The translations under genes were made by a program, and so were the position numbers. Positions 16,650 through 25,053 of a stretch of DNA of 64,000 bases are shown here, piece after piece. The first letter of the stretch is position 1; each line of letters opens with the position of its first letter. Source of the DNA: Rathayibacter sp. VKM Ac-2759 (GTDB lineage Bacteria; Actinomycetota; Actinomycetes; Actinomycetales; Microbacteriaceae); contig NZ_CP047176.1 of the NCBI RefSeq assembly GCF_009834225.1, positions 3,844,001 through 3,908,000 of the forward strand, in the 5' to 3' direction. The notes beneath the pieces are model-generated. The model saw only the letters and a list, made by a program, of their open reading frames with translations. It was not told where the DNA came from and ran no database searches.

Positions 16650-17654
16650 CTAGGCCGGTCGGCCGCTGGTCGCCCGGGGGATCATCGTCGGCGGCAGCAC
16701 GATGTGGTCGTCGCGACCGCCGTCGACCAGCATCCTCACCGCGCTCTGCGCGATCAGGTCGAGCGAGGCCCGGACGCTGCTGAGCGGCGTGGGCAGGTGG
16801 CGCGCGAGAGGGATGTCGTTGTACCCGACGACCGAGACGTCGCCCGGAGTCGTGAGGCCGTGGCGGGCGATCGCCGCCATCGCGCCGATGGCCGCGTGAT
16901 CCGTGACTCCGAAGACCGCGGTCGGCGGGTGCGGCAGGGCGAGGAGGCGCTCCATCGAGTCGTCGCCCTCCTCGACCGAGAACCCCGCGCCGACCACGAG
17001 GGCGGGGTCGGCGTCGAGCCCGAGCTCGGCGACCGCCCGACGCGCCCCGGCGAGGCGGCCGACGGCGCTGGAGGCGTAGCGGGGTCCGCAGATCAGACCG
17101 ATGCGCCGGTGACCCAGGTCGCCGAGGTGGCGGACGGCGAGGTAGCCGCCGAGCTCGTCGTCGGTCACCACGCTCGGGCTGACCCCGTCGGCCCGCAGCG
17201 CGAGGACGTGCGGGATGCTCTCGGCGCGCAGCTCGCCGGGCAGGCCGTCGTCGAGGCGTGCCGTCGTCAGGATCAGCGCGTCGACCTTGCGGGACAGGAG
17301 GGAGCGGGTGGCCTGTCGCGCACGCTCCGGGTCGTCCTGGGTCGTCGCGACGAGGGCCGAGAGGTCGTGGTGCTCGCACTCGCGCGCGATCTCCTCGTAG
17401 AGGATCCCCATGACGGCGTCCGACAGCCGCGGCACGAGCACGCCGATGGTGCTGGTCCCCCGGCGGCGGAGGCTGGACGCCGCGTGATCGCGACGGTAGC
17501 CGAGCTTCTCGGAGGCCTCGCGCACCCGCTGCGTCGTCGCCGACTCCCGGGCCGTGCTGCGCGGATCGAGGATCCGCGACGCGGTGGAGATGCTCACCCC
17601 CGCGAGCTCTGCGACGTCCTTGAGAGTCGCGCCGTGCAGGAAGTTCTGGCTCAT
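16650..17654 (-). CDS. LacI-family transcriptional regulator of the DHDPS/Nramp-like locus
   Basis: A 334-aa LacI-family repressor. The DNA-binding helix-turn-helix and hinge are 'ATLKDVAELAGVSISTASRILD' with 'AASSLRRRGTSTIGVLVP' following; the periplasmic-binding-like sensor domain shows 'AVFGVTDHAAIGAMAAI' and 'GDVSVVGYNDIPLARHLPTPLSSV', the usual end of the family. It is divergent from the DHDPS-family gene at 17890, and the 235-base gap carries a promoter with a LacI-type inverted repeat (AACGTT arms), so it most likely represses that gene and perhaps the transporter after it. The inducer is probably a sugar acid, by analogy with DHDPS-type aldolases. Confidence 0.92.
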   Translation of the reverse strand: MSQNFLHGATLKDVAELAGVSISTASRILDPRSTARESATTQRVREASEKLGYRRDHAASSLRRRGTSTIGVLVPRLSDAVMGILYEEIARECEHHDLSALVATTQDDPERARQATRSLLSRKVDALILTTARLDDGLPGELRAESIPHVLALRADGVSPSVVTDDELGGYLAVRHLGDLGHRRIGLICGPRYASSAVGRLAGARRAVAELGLDADPALVVGAGFSVEEGDDSMERLLALPHPPTAVFGVTDHAAIGAMAAIARHGLTTPGDVSVVGYNDIPLARHLPTPLSSVRASLDLIAQSAVRMLVDGGRDDHIVLPPTMIPRATSGRPA

Positions 17655-17793
17655 CCTCGGCCCCGTTCGCGCCGCCGACGGCCGCCGTCGACGGAGCCGA
17701 TGCTACCCGGCGCCACGCGGTGCCCGTCGCCGTGCGGGGGGCGGCGGACCCGGGGAAGGCCGGGCGCCGACCGATTCCCGGACCGGCGGGGTC

Positions 17794-17848
17794 TTGACAG
17801 GATCGCGCCCGCCCCGCATGCTTGCAAACGTTCCCAATAACGTTCGCA
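17794..17848 (+). promoter_or_regulatory. Promoter and LacI operator for the DHDPS-family gene
   Basis: -35 TTGACA (17794-17799) and -10-like CATGCT (17817-17822) are 17 bases apart. Immediately downstream TGCAAACGTT (17823-17832) and AACGTTCGCA (17839-17848) form an inverted repeat with a 6-base spacer, typical of LacI-family sites and placed to block transcription. Confidence 0.75.
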
Positions 17849-17889
17849 TCATCGGGATGCGGCACTCGACGAAGAGTTTGGAGAGACCG

Positions 17890-18825
17890 ATGAGCCTCGA
17901 CCTCCGCGGACTGAACCCCGCCCCCGTGACCCCGTTCACCCCCGAGGGTGACATCGACTTCGACGCGATCCAGCGCCTCGGCTCCTGGCTGGGATCGATC
18001 GACGGCGTCAAGAGCCTCGTGGTCCTCGGCCACGCCGGAGAGGGCACCTTCCTCACCGTCGACGAGCAGCTCAGCGTCATCCGCGCGTTCGTCGACTCGA
18101 CCGAGGGCCGCGTGCCCGTCATCGCCGGCATCACCGGCGAGGGCAACAAGGTCGCCGCGCTCGAGGCCGAGCGCGCGGTCTCGGCGGGCGCCGCCGCGGG
18201 ACTCGTCTACCCGTCGCACGGCTGGCTGCGCTTCGGCTACCAGACCGGCGCCCCGCAGACCCGCTACCAGGAGATCTACGAGACGAGCGGCCTGCCGCTC
18301 ATCCTGTTCCAGTACCCCGACAACACCAAGGCCACCTACGACCTCGACACCCAGCTCGAGATCGCCGGGCAGGAGGGCGTCTTCGCCACCAAGAACGGCG
18401 TGCGCAACATGCGCCGCTGGTACACCGAGATCCCCGCCCTGCGCGCCGCGTACCCCGAGCTGCAGGTGCTGTCCTGCCACGACGAGTACCTCCTGCCCAC
18501 CATGTTCGACGTCGACGGCCTGCTCGTCGGCTACGGCAACATCGCCCCGGAGGCGCTCATCGAGCTCATCGAGGCCGGCAAGGCGCAGGACTACCCCCGC
18601 GCCCACGAGATCCACGAGCGCCTCCTCCCCGTCACGAAGGCCGTCTACCACCGCGGCTCGCACATGGAGGGCACGGTCGCGCTCAAGTGGGGCCTCGTGA
18701 ACCGCGGCATCCTCGACCACGCCACGGTGCGCACCCCGCTGCTCCCGCTGCCCGCGGGTGCCGACGCCGAGATCGCGGCGGCCTTCGCCTCCGCCGGACT
18801 CGACCGGGTCGGCGTCCCGGCCTGA
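17890..18825 (+). CDS. Dihydrodipicolinate-synthase-family lyase/aldolase
   Basis: A 311-aa class I aldolase/lyase of the DHDPS superfamily (TIM barrel, Schiff base). The catalytic Lys is K168 in 'GVFATKNG' and the conserved Tyr is Y142 in 'LILFQYPDNT'. The substrate-binding GTTGE of true DHDPS is replaced by 'GHAGEG' (47-52), so it is unlikely to make lysine precursors and more likely acts on a keto-sugar acid or similar compound (KdgD, NAL and related enzymes share the fold). GAGAG precedes the ATG at 17890 by 5 bases. It is the first gene after the LacI operator and is followed by a GC-rich terminator and then an Nramp-fold transporter. Exact reaction unknown. Confidence 0.85.
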   Translation: MSLDLRGLNPAPVTPFTPEGDIDFDAIQRLGSWLGSIDGVKSLVVLGHAGEGTFLTVDEQLSVIRAFVDSTEGRVPVIAGITGEGNKVAALEAERAVSAGAAAGLVYPSHGWLRFGYQTGAPQTRYQEIYETSGLPLILFQYPDNTKATYDLDTQLEIAGQEGVFATKNGVRNMRRWYTEIPALRAAYPELQVLSCHDEYLLPTMFDVDGLLVGYGNIAPEALIELIEAGKAQDYPRAHEIHERLLPVTKAVYHRGSHMEGTVALKWGLVNRGILDHATVRTPLLPLPAGADAEIAAAFASAGLDRVGVPA

Positions 18826-18834
18826 TCCCCCCGG

Positions 18835-18867
18835 GGGGCGGGGCGCCGATCGATGCCGCCCCGCCCC
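18835..18867 (+). terminator. GC-rich hairpin after the DHDPS-family gene
   Basis: GGGGCGGGGCG (18835-18845) pairs perfectly with CGCCCCGCCCC (18857-18867) around 11 bases. It would end or attenuate transcription before the Nramp-like gene. Confidence 0.65.
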
Positions 18868-18980
18868 TCCGCACCACTCGTAGACTCACCGGTCGTATGC
18901 ACCGGCGCCGCTCGCGGCACCCCTGGTCAATGAAGACTGCGCGGCCGCGGCCGCACCTGGCGCAGAAGGAGGCTCCCCTC

Positions 18981-20294
18981 ATGGGCGAGCGCACCAAGAC
19001 TCGGGCCTCGGCCCGCACCCCCGGCACCGGCTACGGCCGGATCTCGACCGAGACCATCCGCACGATGGTCGATGCGCGCAAGAAGCGGCGCTCCCTCTGG
19101 CAGCAGCTCGCACTGATCGGCCCCGCGTTCGTCGCCGGCGCCTGGCAGTTCGGGCCCGGCAACCTCACCACTGCCGTGCAGGCCGGCGGCGCGTTCCAGT
19201 ACGCGCTCATCTGGGTCATCGTCGTCTCGACGATCCTGATGATCGTCCTGACCGACATGAGCGTGAGACTCGGCATCACCTCGCCGGTCTCGCTGATCTC
19301 CTCGATCAAGGACCACCTGGGCAAGGGTGTCGGCGTCGTCGCCGGCGCGGGCGTGTTCCTCATCACCCTCTGCTTCTCGGTCGGGAACGCGGTCGGATCA
19401 GGACTCGGGCTGTCGATGCTCTTCGGCGGCTCCCCCGTGATGTGGACCGTCATCTGCACGGTCGCCGTGGCGAGCCTCCTGCTGCTGCGCAACGTCTACC
19501 GAGTGATCGAGAAGGTCCTCGTCGTGATCGTCGCGCTGATGGCGATCGCGTTCATCGGCAGTGCGTTCATCGCGAACCCCGACTGGGTGCAGGCCGCATC
19601 GGGTTTGATCCCCACCGCGCCGGACGGCTCCTGGCTGCTCATCATCGCCCTCGTCGGCACCAACTTCAGCATCAACGCCGCCTTCTACACCGCCTACGGG
19701 ACGAAGGAGCGCGGACGCACGGCCGAGGACTACCGCGACGTGACCGTGGTCGACACGGTCCCGGGCATCATCGCTCCCGGAGTCATGACCGCCCTGGTGA
19801 TCGTCGTCGCCTCGGCAGTGCTCGGGCGGACCGGCGAGGCCGCACCCACGATCGTGGCGCTGGCCGGGGTCTTCGAGCCCCTGGCCGGACCGGTCGGCTC
19901 GACCGTCTTCGCCCTCGGGTTCTTCGGAGCGGCCTTCTCGTCGATGATCGCCAACGCGACCGCCGGCGGCACGATGCTCTCGGACGCCGTGGGGCGGGGG
20001 CCGTCGTCGAACTCGCTCACCGCGAAGATCGTCAGCGCCAGCATCCTGGCCTTCGGAGTCGTCGTCACGCTGGTCTTCCAGTCGTCCCCGGTGCAGCTCA
20101 TCGTGATCGCCCAGGCGCTGACCGTCTTCGTCGCACCGGTGCTCGCCGCACTGATCATCATCATGGCCAACCGCCGCGATCTGATGGGCGCCCTGCGCAA
20201 CCGCTGGTGGCAGAACGTGCTCGGGATCCTCGGGCTCGCCGCGGTGCTGGCGCTCTCGGGACGACTCCTGATGACCTTCGTCTCGGGCAGCTGA
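18981..20294 (+). CDS. Nramp-fold transporter lacking the canonical metal-binding motifs
   Basis: A 437-aa protein with 10-12 membrane helices of the Nramp (NRAMP/MntH) fold. Canonical Nramp helix 1 has D-P-G-N; here residues 58-61 are G-P-G-N ('AWQFGPGNLTTAVQAGG'), losing the metal-binding Asp, and the helix 6 M-P-H motif is replaced by 'LVGTNFSINAAFYTAYGTKERG'. The N-terminal 40 residues are basic and cytoplasmic. AAGGAGG at 8 bases before ATG 18981 settles the start. The gene follows a DHDPS-family lyase and a LacI regulator, so an organic acid or a non-transition metal (as in NRMT-type Mg transporters) is more plausible than Mn/Fe. A strong terminator follows. The fold is clear; the substrate is open. 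Confidence 0.82.
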   Translation: MGERTKTRASARTPGTGYGRISTETIRTMVDARKKRRSLWQQLALIGPAFVAGAWQFGPGNLTTAVQAGGAFQYALIWVIVVSTILMIVLTDMSVRLGITSPVSLISSIKDHLGKGVGVVAGAGVFLITLCFSVGNAVGSGLGLSMLFGGSPVMWTVICTVAVASLLLLRNVYRVIEKVLVVIVALMAIAFIGSAFIANPDWVQAASGLIPTAPDGSWLLIIALVGTNFSINAAFYTAYGTKERGRTAEDYRDVTVVDTVPGIIAPGVMTALVIVVASAVLGRTGEAAPTIVALAGVFEPLAGPVGSTVFALGFFGAAFSSMIANATAGGTMLSDAVGRGPSSNSLTAKIVSASILAFGVVVTLVFQSSPVQLIVIAQALTVFVAPVLAALIIIMANRRDLMGALRNRWWQNVLGILGLAAVLALSGRLLMTFVSGS

Positions 20295-20300
20295 CCCCGC

Positions 20301-20344
20301 GCGAGGAGCCCCGGAGACCGCGACGCGGCTCCGGGGCTCCTCGC
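20301..20344 (+). terminator. Strong bidirectional hairpin terminator
   Basis: GCGAGGAGCCCCGGAG (20301-20316) and CTCCGGGGCTCCTCGC (20329-20344) form a perfect 16-bp stem with a 12-base loop, 7 bases after the transporter stop and before the convergent LacI gene. Confidence 0.85.
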
Positions 20345-20394
20345 GTCCCCCGGAGCGGTGGGCGCGCTGCGGGGACGACTCGGGAGCCGCCGGG

Positions 20395-21420
20395 TCAGGC
20401 CCCCGCGACGGTCGAGCCGCGCACCAGCAGCTCGGTCGGCAGGATCGTGGTGCGCGGGACGTCCTCGCCCGCGAGCACCCGCACGAGCACGGAGGCCATC
20501 GTCTCGCCGAAGCCGGTGGTCGGCTGGCGCATGGTGGTGATCGGGGGGTCTCCCGCCTGCGCGAAGGTGTCGCCGTCGAATCCGGCCAGCGCCACCTCCG
20601 CCGGCACGCGGAGACCGCGGGCGCGCAGCACCGTCAGGGCGCCCGCCGCCATCTGGTCGTTCGAGGCGAAGACCGCGTCGATCGGGCGACCGGAGTCGAG
20701 CAGTCGCCTCATCGCGGCGGCTCCGTCGTCGAGGGTGTAGTCGCCGTACTCCACCAGGGAGTCGTCGAGACCGGCCGCGACCACGGCCGAGCGCCAGCCG
20801 GCGAGGCGGTCGATCGCCGCGGGCATGTCCTGGCGGCTCGCGATCATCGCCGGGTGGCGCCTGGCGAGACCGAGCAGGTGCTCGGCCATCGACCGGGCCG
20901 AGGCGACGTTGTCGACGTCGACCACGTACCCGTCGCTCTCGTCGGTGAGCGGCCGGCCGCCGAAGACCATCGGGAGGGAGGAGGCGGTGCGCGCGTAGGA
21001 GTGGTCGCCGCTGTGGTGCGACACCACGAGGGCGCCGTCGACATTGCCGCCGAGGAGGTAGCGGCGGGTCTTCTCGGGCGTCGCCTCCGACGCGATGACG
21101 ATGTTGAGGGTGTACTCGGTCTCGGCCAGGCGCAGCGCCGCCCCCTGGACCACGGAGGCGAAGAACGGATCCGCGAACACCTTCGCCGTCGACTCCGGGA
21201 CCACGAGCGCGATCGCGCGGGTGCGCCGGCTGGCGAGCGAGCGGGCCGCCAGGTTCGGCACGTAGCCGAGCTCGTCGATGGCGCTGCGGACGGCGCGGAC
21301 CGCGTCCTCCTTGACCCGCGGGGAGTTGTTGACGACGCGGCTGACCGTGGCGCGCGAGACTCCGGCGAGAGCGGCGACGGCCTCGAGGGTGGGCGCGGCG
21401 GATGCGGTGTCGTTGCTCAT
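20395..21420 (-). CDS. LacI-family transcriptional regulator of the adjacent sugar ABC operon
   Basis: A 341-aa LacI-family repressor with DNA-binding part 'PTLEAVAALAGVSRATVSRVVN' and hinge 'NLAARSLASRRTRAIALVVPES', and a sensor domain ending 'ALAGFDGDTFAQAGDPPITTMRQP'. It lies directly downstream of, and in the same direction as, the sugar ABC permease genes (gap about 120 bases), so it may be the last gene of that cluster or have its own promoter. Three GAGAGCGCTCTC palindromes in front of the binding-protein gene (24942-25053) have the form of LacI-family operators and are the likely targets. Confidence 0.9.
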   Translation of the reverse strand: MSNDTASAAPTLEAVAALAGVSRATVSRVVNNSPRVKEDAVRAVRSAIDELGYVPNLAARSLASRRTRAIALVVPESTAKVFADPFFASVVQGAALRLAETEYTLNIVIASEATPEKTRRYLLGGNVDGALVVSHHSGDHSYARTASSLPMVFGGRPLTDESDGYVVDVDNVASARSMAEHLLGLARRHPAMIASRQDMPAAIDRLAGWRSAVVAAGLDDSLVEYGDYTLDDGAAAMRRLLDSGRPIDAVFASNDQMAAGALTVLRARGLRVPAEVALAGFDGDTFAQAGDPPITTMRQPTTGFGETMASVLVRVLAGEDVPRTTILPTELLVRGSTVAGA

Positions 21421-21542
21421 GCGTGCCTCTCGATCGGGTGGATCCGAGGCTGAGAGTAGTCGAGCGGAGTCGGCGGACCGCCGCGCCCCCGGAGGCCACT
21501 CCGCTCTTCACGGCCCCGCGCGGGTCGCCTCCGGCACCGGGA

Positions 21543-22424
21543 TCAGCCCTTCACGGCTCCGCCCATGATCCCCGCGATGAGCTGCTTGCCGGCGAGGACG
21601 AACAGCACGAGCAGCGGCACGATCGACAGCACCGCACCCGCGAGCACCACGGAGTAGTCGACGTAGTAGCCCGACTGCAGCTGCGCGAGCGCGGTCTGCA
21701 GGGTCGGGTTCGTCGGGCTCAGCACGATCAGCGGCCAGAGGAAGTCGGTCCAGGCCATCATGAACGTGAACAGCGCCAGGATCGCCATCGCCGGTCGCGC
21801 GGCCGGCACCGCCACGGTGAGGAAGGTGCGGAACTGGTTCGCCCCGTCGACCCGCGCCGCCTCGATCAGCTCGTCCGGGATGACGTCGACCAGGTACTGG
21901 CGCATGAAGAACACGCCGAACGCCGTCACGAGGGTCGGCACGATCACGGCGCCGAGCGAGCCCGTCCAGCCGAGCTGCCGCATCAGGATGAACAGCGGGA
22001 TGATGCCCAGCTGCGTCGGGATCGCCATGGTGGCGACGACCGCGATCATCAGCCCGTCGCGGCCGCGGAACCGCAGCTTCGCGAAGGCGTAGCCCGCCAG
22101 GGTCGAGAACGACACGACCGAGAGGGTGATGATGCCCGAGACGATCACGCTGTTCAGCAGCGCCGTCCAGAACGGGATCGCCGTGAAGACCGTGGCGGCG
22201 TTGGCGAGGAAGTTGCCGCCCGGGATCAGCGGCAGGGTCTCTCCGCGGGTCGAGTTCGAGCCGCTGGCGACCACGAACGACCACCACAGCGGATAGGTCG
22301 AGCCGAGGATGAAGGCGCTCAGCAGCCCGTAGGTGAGGAAACCGGGGCGGTCGACGCGGCCCGCACCGCGCCGGCGCAGGCCACGACGGACGGGGAAGGG
22401 CGCGGTGGTGGCAGGGGCGGTCAT
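21543..22424 (-). CDS. Carbohydrate ABC transporter permease (CUT1, MalG-like)
   Basis: A 293-aa inner-membrane permease with six helices. The EAA loop that contacts the ATPase is visible as 'ELIEAARVDGANQFRTFLTVAVPAARPA'. N-terminal residues are Arg-rich. The ATG at 22424 overlaps the end of the MalF-like gene by 4 bases, showing coupling. No ATP-binding protein is encoded in this operon, as is usual for actinobacterial CUT1 importers that share one MsiK-type ATPase encoded elsewhere. The gene ends with 'IMGGAVKG', a common CUT1 C-terminus. Confidence 0.93.
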   Translation of the reverse strand: MTAPATTAPFPVRRGLRRRGAGRVDRPGFLTYGLLSAFILGSTYPLWWSFVVASGSNSTRGETLPLIPGGNFLANAATVFTAIPFWTALLNSVIVSGIITLSVVSFSTLAGYAFAKLRFRGRDGLMIAVVATMAIPTQLGIIPLFILMRQLGWTGSLGAVIVPTLVTAFGVFFMRQYLVDVIPDELIEAARVDGANQFRTFLTVAVPAARPAMAILALFTFMMAWTDFLWPLIVLSPTNPTLQTALAQLQSGYYVDYSVVLAGAVLSIVPLLVLFVLAGKQLIAGIMGGAVKG

Positions 22425-23512
22425 CGTCCGCTCGCCTTCTGGCCGAGGCCGGTCGAGGTCAGCAGGGGGTCGGTGGCGGCGATCTCGTCAGCCGTGGCCT
22501 TGCGCCGCCTCCGCTTCGAGACGACGCGGTTCTCGACGGAGGCGATGCGCCGCGAGATCGCGAAGTTGACGAGTCCGATCAGGACGATCAGGAGGAAGAG
22601 GAGCCAGGCGACGGCCGCGGCCTCGCCGAAGTTCTGGCGGAAGAACGCCATCTCCCACAGGTAGAGGACGGTCGTCTGGAACTGGCGGTCCGAGCCTCCG
22701 ATGCCGCCGGCGTTCGACACGTCGAAGAGGCGCGGCTCGGCGAAGATCTGGAGGCCGCCGATGGTGGCGGTGATGATCACGAAGATCAGGGTCGGGCGGA
22801 TGTTCGGGATCGTGATCGAGACGAAGCGGCGGAACGAGCCCGCGCCGTCCAGCGCCGCGGACTCGTGCAGATCGCGCGGCACGGCCTGCATCGCGGCGAG
22901 GAGGATCAGCGCGTTGTAGCCGGTCCAGCGCCAGTTGACCATCGACGCGATCGCGACGTGGCTGGCGAGGCGGTCGTTCGTCCACTCGATCGGAGCGATG
23001 CCGACGAGGCCGAGGAGGTTGTTCACGAGCCCGTCCTGATCGCCGAAGATGCTCGAGAAGATCAGCGCCACGGCCACGGGCGAGACCACGTAGGGCAGCA
23101 GCACGCTCATGCGCCAGAAGGTGCGGGCGCGCAGCGACTGGTCGAGGGCGGCCGCGAGCAGCAGCGCGACGGCGAGCTGCGGGATCGTCGAGATCAGGAA
23201 GATGCTGAGGGTGTTGCCGATCGAGTTCCAGAAGAAGCGGTCGCCGAGCACGGCGGCGAAGTTGCCGAGGCCGACGAAGTCGCCCTGGCCCTGCAGCAGC
23301 TGCCAGTCGTAGAGCGACACGACCAGCGTGTAGACGAGCGGGAACGCTCCCGTGATCGCGAAGAGCACGAAGAACGGCGAGATGTAGAGGTAGGGCGACG
23401 CCTTGACGTCGAAGCGGCTCGCGCGCTGACGGAAGGTCAGCGGGAGTCGCGGGGCGGGGCGCCGACCGGCCGGCGGCGCGGCCGCGGTGGGCGGAGTGAG
23501 GGTGCTCGTCAT
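22421..23512 (-). CDS. Carbohydrate ABC transporter permease (CUT1, MalF-like)
   Basis: A 363-aa permease partner of the MalG-like protein. After a 45-residue Pro/Arg-rich cytoplasmic start come six helices with the EAA loop 'DLHESAALDGAGSFRRFVSITIPNIRPT'. The C-terminal tail is long and basic ('RRIASVENRVVSKRRRRKATADE'), longer than in most MalF-like proteins. The start ATG at 23512 lies 84 bases after the binding-protein stop, a gap filled by a very stable hairpin that probably lowers permease expression relative to binding protein. Confidence 0.93.
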   Translation of the reverse strand: MTSTLTPPTAAAPPAGRRPAPRLPLTFRQRASRFDVKASPYLYISPFFVLFAITGAFPLVYTLVVSLYDWQLLQGQGDFVGLGNFAAVLGDRFFWNSIGNTLSIFLISTIPQLAVALLLAAALDQSLRARTFWRMSVLLPYVVSPVAVALIFSSIFGDQDGLVNNLLGLVGIAPIEWTNDRLASHVAIASMVNWRWTGYNALILLAAMQAVPRDLHESAALDGAGSFRRFVSITIPNIRPTLIFVIITATIGGLQIFAEPRLFDVSNAGGIGGSDRQFQTTVLYLWEMAFFRQNFGEAAAVAWLLFLLIVLIGLVNFAISRRIASVENRVVSKRRRRKATADEIAATDPLLTSTGLGQKASGR

Positions 23513-23536
23513 GACGCTCTCTTCGAGTCGGAGGGC

Positions 23537-23580
23537 CCGAGGGCCCCCGGTCCGGCGGCGGCCGGACCGGGGGCCCTCGG
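23537..23580 (-). terminator. Intercistronic 20-bp hairpin between binding protein and permeases
   Basis: 23537-23556 and 23561-23580 are perfectly complementary over 20 bases with a 4-base GGCG loop, located between the binding-protein stop and the MalF-like start. No T-run follows, so it is more likely a partial terminator or mRNA stabiliser than a full stop. Confidence 0.7.
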
Positions 23581-23595
23581 GGCGGAGGGAGTGGG

Positions 23596-24906
23596 TCAGT
23601 CGACGAGCTCGTCGAGGAGCGAGAGCGCCTCGGACCAGCCCTTGTCGCCGTCGAGCTCGCCGCGGTCGACCTTCTGCAGGACGGGGCCGAAGACGTTCTC
23701 CTGGATCAGCGAGTCGTCGGGGCCCTTGTACTGGGCGACGACTCCGTCAGCGCGCTCGGCGAGGATCGCGCCGGTCGGTGCTCCGCTGAAAGCGGGGTCC
23801 GCCTCGGCCGCGGAGGCCAGGTCGCCCTGCGCCTCGGTGGTGCTCGGGAACGGGCCGGCGACGTCGAACGCCTTCAGCTGCTGCTCCGGCTCGCTGAGCC
23901 ACGAGGCGAGCGCCGCCGCCTCAGCGGGGTGCTTCGACTGCGTGGGCACCGAGAGGAACGACCCACCCCAGTTGGCGGGGCCGCCGGGGAACACGTCGGC
24001 GAAGTCCCAGCCGGTCGCCTCCGGGTCGCCGCCGCCGGCCTCGACGTTGCTCTTCACCACGCCGAGCATCCAGCCCGGGCAGACGAAGGTCGCGAAGGTG
24101 CCGTCGGTGAACGACTTGCCCTTGTTCCAGTCCCACGCCTTCTGACCGGCCGAGAGACCGGAGGCGGCGCCGTCGGCGAGCCAGCCCCAGCGCTCCTCGA
24201 GCTCGGCGTTGCCCTCGACGTTCAGCTCGCCGTCGGAGGTGTAGTAGCCCTCGGGGAGCTGGTTGACCATGGCGTTCCAGACGAATCCGGAGTGGTCGTA
24301 CCAGGCCTTGCCCGTGGCGTCGTGGTACGTCTGACCGGCTGCGAAGTAGTCGGCCCAGGTCGCGTCGTCGCCGCCGAGCAGCTCGGCGACCGCCGCGCGA
24401 TCGGTCGGAAGGCCCGCGGCCTCGAACGCGGCCGTGCTGTAGCACAGGCCCTCCGGTCCGATGTCGGTGCCGTAGCCGATGACCCGCCCGTCGGGGTCGG
24501 TCGCCTGCTGGTACTTCCAGTCGACCCAGTCGCTCTTGCGGTCCTCGATGCCGTAGTCGCGGAGGTCGACGAACTGGTCGGACACCTCCATGACCGAGCC
24601 GAGCCAGCCCTCCTCGATCGCGACGACGTCCGAGAGACCGGAGCCGGCGGCGAGCTTCGTGAAGGCGTCGGTGCGGGCGTTGCCGCCGGTGTCGATGTTG
24701 TTGGGGACGATGGTGACCCCGGGGTTGGCCGCCTCGTACTCGGCGTAGAGGTCGTCGAACCCCATGGTGCCGAAGGTCGTGACGGTCAGTTCGATGTCGC
24801 CTCCGTCGGCCGCGTCGGAGCCCGACGAGCATCCGGTGACGATCAGGGCGAGGGCGGAGGCGCCGGCGATCGCCGCGGCGATCCTGGTGCGTCGTGAAAA
24901 GGGCAC
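23596..24906 (-). CDS. Carbohydrate ABC transporter substrate-binding lipoprotein
   Basis: A 436-aa solute-binding lipoprotein of the MalE/UgpB type (SBP_bac_1). Starting at GTG 24906 (ribosome site GAAGGAG 6 bases upstream), it has a basic start 'VPFSRRTR', a hydrophobic helix and lipobox VTGC with Cys26. The mature sequence opens with 'IELTVTTFGTMGFDDLYAEYEAANPG', the usual first strand and helix of the family, and contains 'WLSEPEQQLKAFDVAGPFPSTT', typical of cluster-1 sugar binders. It is the promoter-proximal gene of the operon; three LacI-type operators lie upstream. The sugar cannot be named from sequence. Confidence 0.93.
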   Translation of the reverse strand: MPFSRRTRIAAAIAGASALALIVTGCSSGSDAADGGDIELTVTTFGTMGFDDLYAEYEAANPGVTIVPNNIDTGGNARTDAFTKLAAGSGLSDVVAIEEGWLGSVMEVSDQFVDLRDYGIEDRKSDWVDWKYQQATDPDGRVIGYGTDIGPEGLCYSTAAFEAAGLPTDRAAVAELLGGDDATWADYFAAGQTYHDATGKAWYDHSGFVWNAMVNQLPEGYYTSDGELNVEGNAELEERWGWLADGAASGLSAGQKAWDWNKGKSFTDGTFATFVCPGWMLGVVKSNVEAGGGDPEATGWDFADVFPGGPANWGGSFLSVPTQSKHPAEAAALASWLSEPEQQLKAFDVAGPFPSTTEAQGDLASAAEADPAFSGAPTGAILAERADGVVAQYKGPDDSLIQENVFGPVLQKVDRGELDGDKGWSEALSLLDELVD

Positions 24907-24941
24907 GGTCACTCCTTCGTGAAATGGTGAGGGCACGTCGT

Positions 24942-25053
24942 AGAGCGCTCTCACACGGCTGTGTCGTATCCGTGAGAGCGCTCTCACGAGGTGTGCTGTG
25001 AGCATACGGAGAGGTTCCGGACGAGGTCAAGAGTTTTGTGAGAGCGCTCTCTT
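24942..25053 (-). promoter_or_regulatory. Promoter with three LacI-type operators for the sugar ABC operon
   Basis: On the minus strand -35 TTGACC (25030-25025) and -10 TATGCT (25006-25001) are 18 bases apart. Three copies of an AGAGCGCTCT core occur: 24942-24951, 24972-24987 (perfect 16-bp GTGAGAGCGCTCTCAC) and 25038-25053. One lies just upstream of the -35 and two downstream of the -10, an arrangement suited to looping repression. Confidence 0.8.

Noticed and set aside
21440..21445. Single GGATCC upstream of the LacI gene at 20395
   Set aside because: No partner 21-22 bp away on either side.
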